Below, one piece after another: positions 5,664 to 10,087 of a DNA stretch of 10,087 nt. Origin of the DNA: Nitrospinaceae bacterium. GTDB taxonomy: Bacteria; Nitrospinota; Nitrospinia; Nitrospinales; VA-1. Where the stretch lies: positions 1 through 10,087 of the forward strand of contig JAESTE010000190.1 in the NCBI GenBank assembly GCA_016763735.1, in the 5' to 3' direction. Position 1 is the stretch's first letter. The number at the start of each line of letters is the position of its first letter. The translations under genes and the position numbers were made by a program. The notes beneath the pieces were generated by a model that did not search any database, was not told where the DNA came from, and worked only from the letters and a program-made list of their open reading frames with translations.

Positions 5664-7163
5664 TCAGGAGAAATACTTGTTTATCACATCGGGGAAGGGG
5701 CAGTGCAAGCAGTTATTTTGACTCTGAGTGCAGAAATCCTGATAAACCTGCATCAGCCCCTGCACCTGTTTTTCGGAGGTCAGCAGTTGCAGCATTTTTT
5801 CCTGGTCGCCAAAAATATAATGTTTCATAAACCGGATTAACTTATTGTCGCTGGCTCCTTTACTGATCTGGAATATATAATTGAGGCGTTCTTCCAGGTC
5901 GCCAAACTTGCCAGCGCGGGCAAAAATCAATCCGATGGGAAGGCCAATATTGATAATGATTTCGCGTGACCGGGCAGCACCGATAAGTTGCTGGGAGTCA
6001 GCCAAGGTTTTTCCGCCCGGTGTGTAATGCAGCGACCAGTAGTCTGCGGCATCTAAACAGAAAAAGTTTAAAATTTTATCGACCTCTTTTCGGGAGGCAT
6101 TTTCTTCTTTCATCGTGGAAATAGCTTGAATGAAGTTGGCGAACAGGCCTTTCTTCTCATGAAGAGCAACTATATAAGCCAGTCCCGCAATTCTTCTGTA
6201 AGGATAATTTGCCGGACGAATGGCACGAAAACACCAATCCTTTTTTGCCAGCAGAGAATCAGGCAATGCATTTTTGTAACTTTCCGATATTTTTACCAGC
6301 TTGCGCAAAGCCGGTATCTCTTTCCAGTTTTCTGAATCCATTAATCCCGAAGCACCGAAAAGCAATGCCTGATAGTGAAGAGCTCCCTCCTCTCCCTTAA
6401 ACTTTGTAGGAACCAAATCTCTCAACGTAGTAAGAGGCAGAGTGTCGGCAAGAATTTGAAACGGTTGTTTGTTGTTGGGGTACCCCAGAGCTTCTGCGAC
6501 ACCTCGGTAAAAAGTTTGCTCGTATCCCTCGATGATGATCGGGTCGTGAAAGCGTTCCAGTTTTCTTAGCACTCTTGCTTCGCCAGCGGCGTTGAGTAGT
6601 TGAGTCAACTTTTCTTCAGATAATTTGGAAAGGGGTTCGTGGCAAAGCCCTACATTGCATTGGTTGAGAACCGGATAGCTTTCAAAATCCAGTTCATCGT
6701 TGAGATCGAGGATTCCTTTGGTCAGAAAATCTTTTTTCTCAAAATCGAATGTTGCCTTATTTTTTTTATTATGTTTAGTCGGTTGCTTTCCTCGCCCCTG
6801 CCACATATAGACGTGCAGAATGACATTGTCGAAATCCGGGTTCTGAGAATGACCGTGGCTCTCCCAATCGGTAGCATAGACATGCAGTTCCACATCGCCT
6901 TCGTAGACTTTGCCGTTGACCTTGATGGTTGCGCTAGTGAAGTCGGGCCCTTTGCCAAAATTCCAGTAGCCGGGGTAGATGATTTCCAGATTCTGATTGT
7001 CCTGGGTTTTGAGCTTTGGGGTGCAAAATAACTGGTCGTTCCAGATGCAGCGGATTACTTTTTCGGGGACGCGTATCGTGTGGTCTTCTTCTCTAACTTC
7101 AAACTGATTTAAGACGCGGGTAAATTTCAAATAGGCATCTGAAAATTTTTCCGCAGCGATCAT
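5664..7163 (-). CDS. DUF2851 family protein
   Basis: This is a soluble protein of 499 residues with the DUF2851 signature. The N-terminal part has LEIIYPGYWNFGKGPDFTSA, then YEGDVELHVYATDWESHGH, then NVILHVYMW. The order of GPDF-Asp and GDVE-x-His is reminiscent of a PD-(D/E)xK nuclease core, but that is my inference, not an established activity. Cysteines occur in NQCNVGLCHE and at the C-terminus (C-x6-C-x2-CP, near the end), a pattern that could bind metal. The function is unknown. I chose ATG 7163 because it forms an ATGA overlap with the cysS stop and has GGAAG about 5-6 bases upstream. ATG 7175 (503 residues) is in frame but has no Shine-Dalgarno. It is translationally linked to cysS and probably shares its transcript. 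The plus-strand frames across it are shadows. Confidence 0.9.
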   Translation of the reverse strand: MIAAEKFSDAYLKFTRVLNQFEVREEDHTIRVPEKVIRCIWNDQLFCTPKLKTQDNQNLEIIYPGYWNFGKGPDFTSATIKVNGKVYEGDVELHVYATDWESHGHSQNPDFDNVILHVYMWQGRGKQPTKHNKKNKATFDFEKKDFLTKGILDLNDELDFESYPVLNQCNVGLCHEPLSKLSEEKLTQLLNAAGEARVLRKLERFHDPIIIEGYEQTFYRGVAEALGYPNNKQPFQILADTLPLTTLRDLVPTKFKGEEGALHYQALLFGASGLMDSENWKEIPALRKLVKISESYKNALPDSLLAKKDWCFRAIRPANYPYRRIAGLAYIVALHEKKGLFANFIQAISTMKEENASRKEVDKILNFFCLDAADYWSLHYTPGGKTLADSQQLIGAARSREIIINIGLPIGLIFARAGKFGDLEERLNYIFQISKGASDNKLIRFMKHYIFGDQEKMLQLLTSEKQVQGLMQVYQDFCTQSQNNCLHCPFPDVINKYFS

Positions 7164-8599
7164 TTGATCTTCCATTCAGTGCCGTTGGCGGTATCTTCAA
7201 TCAGCACACCCATTGCAGTTAATTCGTCGCGACAGCGGTCGGCCTCGGGCCAGTTTTTGGAGCTGCGCGCGGCATTGCGGTCGGCAATCAATGCTTCTAT
7301 TTTATTTACATCGAGATTAAGGTTTTCGTTTTTGATCGCGAATAATTCCGTTTCGAATTGTTCAGGAGTGCGAGAAAACAATCCGAGAACTTTTCCTGCG
7401 TTCAGCCATGCATGGGTAGATACGGCAAAACCTTCCAGACCGTCCTCATTGTTTAACGCCGAGTTGATGTTTCGCAGCCCTTCGTTCAGGCGTGCTATGA
7501 CTACGGCGGTGTTCAAATCGTCATCCATTGCCGTTTCAATACTTTTTGTTAGAGCATGCTCTTTAACTTTTTTCTGAAAATCTGAAATAGAGCTTGTGTC
7601 GAGGTCTTTTAGTTTTTCGTTTGCCCCGGCCAGCCCTTCATAAAATCGAGTCATCACCTTGGTTGCATCTTCGAGGTTCTTTTCGGAGTAATCTATGGGA
7701 CTGCGGTACTGACTGCTGATTAAGAACAGTCGCAATACTTCCGGGTGATATTTTTTGTAAACATCGCGAAGGGTGAAAAAATTGCCTAATGATTTAGACA
7801 TCTTTTCCTTGTCGATGTTGACGAATCCGTTGTGAACCCAATAGCGAACTGGCTGTTTGCCAGTGCAACCGCAGGATTGGGCAATTTCATTTTCATGATG
7901 CGGAAATACTAAATCTTTGCCGCCGCCATGAATGTCGAACGTATCACCGAGATATTTTTTGCTCATCGCCGAGCATTCGATATGCCAGCCCGGTCTGCCC
8001 GGCCCCCATGGGCTGTCCCACGAAGGTTCGCCCGGCTTGCTCTTTTTCCATAACACAAAATCCAGCGGGTCTCTTTTGGTGTCGTTGATTTCGACCCTGG
8101 CTCCCGATTGCAGGTCATCAATGTTTTTCCCAGAGAGGCAACCGTATTCCTTGAATGATTTTATGGAATAAAAAACATCGCCTCCTGATTCATAAGCCTT
8201 GTCTTGATCGACAAGAGATTGGATCATCTCCAGCATTTCGGGGATGTGATCGGTGGCTTTCGGTTCTTCAGTGGGGGAGGCGATATTGAGTTTCCCCATA
8301 TCTTCATGAAAAGCTTCGATGTATTTGCGGTTGACCTCCTGCCAATCGATGCCTTCTTCGTTAGCTCGGTTGATGATCTTGTCATCAATGTCGGTGAAGT
8401 TGCGGATGAAACAGACATCGTTGCCCAAGTATTGCAGATAGCGGTATAGCGTGTCGAAGACGATAGCCGCGCGGGCGTGACCGACATGACAATAGTCGTA
8501 GACGGTTACGCCACAGACATACATACCGACATGCTTTTCTTTTTGCGGGACAAAGTCTTCCTTCTTCCCGCTCATGGTGTTGAATATTTTTAAACTCAT
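7160..8599 (-). CDS. cysS: Cysteinyl-tRNA synthetase
   Basis: This class I synthetase attaches cysteine to tRNA-Cys in the cytoplasm. Its 479 residues are close to the usual CysRS size (E. coli about 461). The HIGH-type motif is CHVGH (37-41) within VYDYCHVGHAR. The four zinc ligands that select cysteine are present at Cys29, Cys209 (HIECS), His234 and Glu238 (FPHHENE). The KMSKS loop is intact at 266-270 (KMSKSLGNFF). The C-terminal helical and anticodon-binding parts follow and end at TGA 7160-7162. The start ATG 8599 gives the normal N-terminus (SLKIFNTMSGKKEDF). No Shine-Dalgarno is present before it, and a promoter places the transcript start on this ATG. The DUF2851 gene overlaps its stop by four bases. 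Confidence 0.97.
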   Translation of the reverse strand: MSLKIFNTMSGKKEDFVPQKEKHVGMYVCGVTVYDYCHVGHARAAIVFDTLYRYLQYLGNDVCFIRNFTDIDDKIINRANEEGIDWQEVNRKYIEAFHEDMGKLNIASPTEEPKATDHIPEMLEMIQSLVDQDKAYESGGDVFYSIKSFKEYGCLSGKNIDDLQSGARVEINDTKRDPLDFVLWKKSKPGEPSWDSPWGPGRPGWHIECSAMSKKYLGDTFDIHGGGKDLVFPHHENEIAQSCGCTGKQPVRYWVHNGFVNIDKEKMSKSLGNFFTLRDVYKKYHPEVLRLFLISSQYRSPIDYSEKNLEDATKVMTRFYEGLAGANEKLKDLDTSSISDFQKKVKEHALTKSIETAMDDDLNTAVVIARLNEGLRNINSALNNEDGLEGFAVSTHAWLNAGKVLGLFSRTPEQFETELFAIKNENLNLDVNKIEALIADRNAARSSKNWPEADRCRDELTAMGVLIEDTANGTEWKIK

Positions 8600-8605
8600 C
8601 AGATC

Positions 8606-8634
8606 AATATAACATTCTGATTGTAAAAAGTCAG
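8606..8634 (-). promoter_or_regulatory. Candidate sigma70 promoter for cysS, predicting a leaderless mRNA
   Basis: On the minus strand CTGACT (8634-8629, 4 of 6) and TATATT (8611-8606, 5 of 6) are 17 bp apart. Six bases (8605-8600) separate the -10 from ATG 8599, so the usual start distance of about 7 bases falls on the A of the ATG. This fits the missing Shine-Dalgarno. The rest of the 190-base gap to 8790 holds no gene that I can see. Confidence 0.5.
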
Positions 8635-8789
8635 GGGTGAGAAGGGTGCGAAAATGAACATTTTTAAAACCCCATGTTAAGAGGGATTAATCAGATTGTC
8701 TAGATATTGTCTTTGGGCTTATTTAGCCTCAGGGTCTCTCTTGAACAAAGTAATTTGGCGAATTTACTAATGTGCGTTTTTTCTTGCTA

Positions 8790-9287
8790 TTATTTTTTCT
8801 TTACTTCTTTTTTATCGTCATAATGTTTTTTGATGGTTGAAGACATATCGTTTATTTTCATTAGTAATTCGGTTCCATGTTCTTTCAGTTTTTCAGGTGA
8901 GTCATAAGATTTTGAAAAAAATACGAGTATTTTTTTTATAGACTCTACAGACTCGTCTGCCACATTTGGATTTTTAAAACCAAACATTAACCTGTGTTCT
9001 TTGAGTAGAAGCATAAAAGATTGCACTGCGTCTGCATCTCTATTTGGAGTCGTTCCAGTCAGGTATATACGAATACTATCAGGTGAGGAACTGGGACCAT
9101 ATTTTTCCATGGAGCTTTGGGCAGTGTCGCAGGAGAGCTGTAATTTTGTTACCTCAGATGTTTTTCGATGATCAATAATCTGCGCTCTGGCTTCTTTGGC
9201 TTGCTTGGCGGCGGTTTTTGCTGCATATGCCTGCCAGATAGCAATACTTGCTCCTATGAGAGATGCTAATGCGCCAATGTCGTCCAT
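8790..9287 (-). CDS. Membrane-anchored coiled-coil protein of unknown function, partner of YfbU-like gene
   Basis: The protein has 165 residues and begins with one hydrophobic helix (about 5-22, ALASLIGASIAIWQAY). An Ala/Lys-rich helix likely to form a coiled coil follows (AKTAAKQAKEARAQ, about 23-50). The remaining 100 or so residues look soluble and helical, including LLLKEHRLMFGF and VESIKKILVFFSKSY, and the end is highly basic (KKEVKKK). It has no catalytic motif and no family that I can name; single-helix plus coiled-coil proteins of this kind are often small accessory proteins. ATG 9287 has AAAGG about 8 bases upstream. It starts three bases after the stop of the YfbU-like gene, so the two are surely co-transcribed and may act together. 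The C-terminal coding part is visibly AT-rich (for example 8881-8940), which hints at acquired DNA. The end is followed by about 190 bases without a clear terminator. Confidence 0.8.
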   Translation of the reverse strand: MDDIGALASLIGASIAIWQAYAAKTAAKQAKEARAQIIDHRKTSEVTKLQLSCDTAQSSMEKYGPSSSPDSIRIYLTGTTPNRDADAVQSFMLLLKEHRLMFGFKNPNVADESVESIKKILVFFSKSYDSPEKLKEHGTELLMKINDMSSTIKKHYDDKKEVKKK

Positions 9288-9290
9288 TTG

Positions 9291-9818
9291 CTACGCCTTT
9301 AGTATTTTAAGGATTGATTCTTTGCTGAGGTTTTGCTGGTTTGGAAGGTCTTCCCAGATGGTTAACATTCTACGGTAATTATCTAGCGAAGGCATGTGGC
9401 TGTTGAAATCAGCAAGCTTAGTTCCATATCGGAGTTCGCTATAACGATCTAAATCCACAATGAAGTATCTGGTGTAAACCATTTGCATTGTTTCATTATT
9501 CCCATCGAATCCTGGAAAGCGTATGGATTCTTCATCAATTTCCGATTTGTCATTTAATGTATCGTAGCTGAATTTTAGTGAGGAATACATTTGGAGTATC
9601 TCAAGGACTTCTTCACACTGTTTTGCTGACAACTCATCATAAATATGCTCCATCACCCAAGGATAATGAAGAGCAAAGCCATACTCCACAGCTTTACGAT
9701 CAGTTGCATATGAATCGGCTTCATCAGGGTATAGTTTTTCTAGGATCTTTAACTGATTTGCGATTATAAACCGTTCCTTTTTGCTTAATTCCATATTTTC
9801 ACCTTCGTCTGTTCCCAT
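9291..9818 (-). CDS. YfbU family protein
   Basis: The 175 residues align by eye along their whole length with E. coli YfbU (about 164). Matching parts include the N-terminal LSKKERFIIANQLKILEKL (E. coli NAQRLILSNQYKMM), EVLEILQMYSSLKFSY (E. coli TIIDIMEMYHALHVSW), SEIDEESIRFPGFDGN (E. coli SIDERRVTFLGFDA), YRRMLTIWEDLP (E. coli YQRMLNVWHACP) and LSKESILKILKA (E. coli LSANEINQIINA). The family is small, soluble and helical, and its biochemical role is unknown to me; I recall E. coli yfbU being reported among genes linked to MazF-associated cell death. ATG 9818 has a strong GGAGG 7 bases upstream. ATG 9794 (MELSKK) is also possible, has a GAAGG site and matches the E. coli start better. It is the first gene of the pair, with a separate promoter region upstream. 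Family is confident, function is not. Confidence 0.92.
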   Translation of the reverse strand: MGTDEGENMELSKKERFIIANQLKILEKLYPDEADSYATDRKAVEYGFALHYPWVMEHIYDELSAKQCEEVLEILQMYSSLKFSYDTLNDKSEIDEESIRFPGFDGNNETMQMVYTRYFIVDLDRYSELRYGTKLADFNSHMPSLDNYRRMLTIWEDLPNQQNLSKESILKILKA

Positions 9819-9857
9819 AAGTTATCCTCCAGACTGAGTTACAAAAGTCATAATGAA

Positions 9858-9886
9858 TTAATAATCTTGCGCTTTATTTTCAGCAA
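9858..9886 (-). promoter_or_regulatory. Candidate promoter for the yfbU-like gene pair
   Basis: On the minus strand TTGCTG (9886-9881, 3 of 6) and TATTAA (9863-9858, 4 of 6) are 17 bp apart, giving a leader of about 33 bases before ATG 9818. The match is weak, but the position fits and the sequence is AT-rich. Confidence 0.3.
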
Positions 9887-9978
9887 TCCTTATTGTTTTC
9901 TTTCAGTCTTTGTAAATTCTGGAAAATTATTCGAAAATGGAGTCGAGGCTTTCCATGATATTTTGCGTTTACATCTGT

Positions 9979-10058
9979 GGATCGCCGCGCTCCCTCTGGT
10001 CGCTCGCGAAGACGTGAAAAGGAGTAAGGTCGCAAGCCACCCCCCTTAGCAGTGATCC
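9979..10058. repeat. Degenerate 80-bp palindromic/MITE-like repeat
   Basis: Imperfect terminal inverted repeats GGATCGCCGC (9979-9988) and GCAGTGATCC (10049-10058) match at 8 of 10 positions. The inside, including GCGCTCCCTCTGGTCGCTCG, resembles the common dispersed bacterial repeats built from GATTGCCGCG and GCGAGC-type ends. There is no coding potential: the frames at 9867-10049 and 9880-10065 cross it with low-complexity repeat translation. The rest of 9819-10087 holds no gene. Confidence 0.5.
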
Positions 10059-10078
10059 TTTGCATAACAGGCGAGATG

Positions 10079-10087
10079 CTTCGACAA
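10079..10087. repeat. Start of a possible second TTCGACAA-type repeat, cut by the window edge
   Basis: CTTCGACAA is identical to the first bases of the 5461-5520 palindrome arm (5465-5473). Only nine bases are visible, so the call rests on repeat type and on the position beside another repeat. Confidence 0.35.

Noticed and set aside
5603..5840. Two overlapping plus-strand frames near the DUF2851 stop
   Set aside because: They lie antisense to the DUF2851 C-terminus and lack family features.
7164..7577. Plus-strand frame of 137 codons
   Set aside because: It is antisense to cysS, whose identity is certain; it is rich in Ser/Arg/Phe, as expected of a shadow.
8640..8690. AACAT…ATGTT and GGCT…AGCC small inverted repeats in the gap before cysS as terminators
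   Set aside because: The stems are only 4-5 bp and have no U tract in the transcribed direction.
9867..10065. Opposed frames of about 60 codons on both strands
   Set aside because: Both run through the repeat at 9979-10058 and have no convincing ribosome site or recognisable protein.
1..10087. CRISPR array, tRNA, rRNA or transposase gene
   Set aside because: No regularly spaced repeats, no cloverleaf-like or rRNA sequence and no transposase motifs were seen on either strand.

Overview
The window looks like a piece of a bacterial chromosome of moderate GC. It holds house-keeping and accessory genes, nearly all on the minus strand, separated by short intergenic regions rich in palindromic repeats. 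Nothing seen here fixes the taxon. The gene set (AmmeMemoRadiSam protein B, a two-subunit ATP sulfurylase with a CysC-like tail, DUF2851, CysRS) and the dispersed palindromes would fit a Gram-negative lineage such as a deltaproteobacterial or Nitrospinota-type bacterium. That placement is a low-confidence inference.

Layout. Positions 1-1082 (minus) carry the N-terminal 212 residues of a MEMO-family protein, cut by the window edge, preceded by an unrecognised 123-residue charged protein. The Shine-Dalgarno of the MEMO gene lies in a perfect 9-bp inverted repeat. Positions 1326-1673 (plus) encode a small four-helix membrane protein. It is followed by a 91-bp compound palindromic repeat and then a small gene (1884-2224) that seems to be split by a one-base frameshift in an A run. 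Positions 2250-2555 (minus) encode a [2Fe-2S] ferredoxin; its promoter region has an 18-bp dyad centred in a 20-bp spacer, resembling a MerR/SoxR-type operator.

Positions 2813-5413 (minus) are cysD-cysN, with no gap between the two genes. Together they make ATP sulfurylase, which activates sulfate to APS. The CysN C-terminus carries an APS-kinase-like domain that has lost the Walker A Ser/Thr, the DGDN motif and the substrate lid, so it is probably not a working kinase. The altered Walker A lies within an 11-bp direct repeat. A 60-bp hairpin of a dispersed repeat type lies in the probable cysD leader.

Positions 5664-8599 (minus) hold cysS (cysteinyl-tRNA synthetase) and a DUF2851 protein that overlaps it by an ATGA. 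The predicted cysS promoter puts the transcription start on the start codon, with no Shine-Dalgarno, so the mRNA may be leaderless. Cysteine use (cysS) and sulfate activation (cysDN) are therefore neighbours, but they are probably separate transcription units.

Positions 8790-9818 (minus) are a tight pair: a YfbU-family protein followed three bases later by a small membrane-anchored protein of unknown function. This looks like an accessory cassette. The right end (9979-10087) holds degenerate palindromic repeat sequence and the start of what may be a second copy of the repeat found upstream of cysD. No tRNA, rRNA, CRISPR array or transposase gene was seen.
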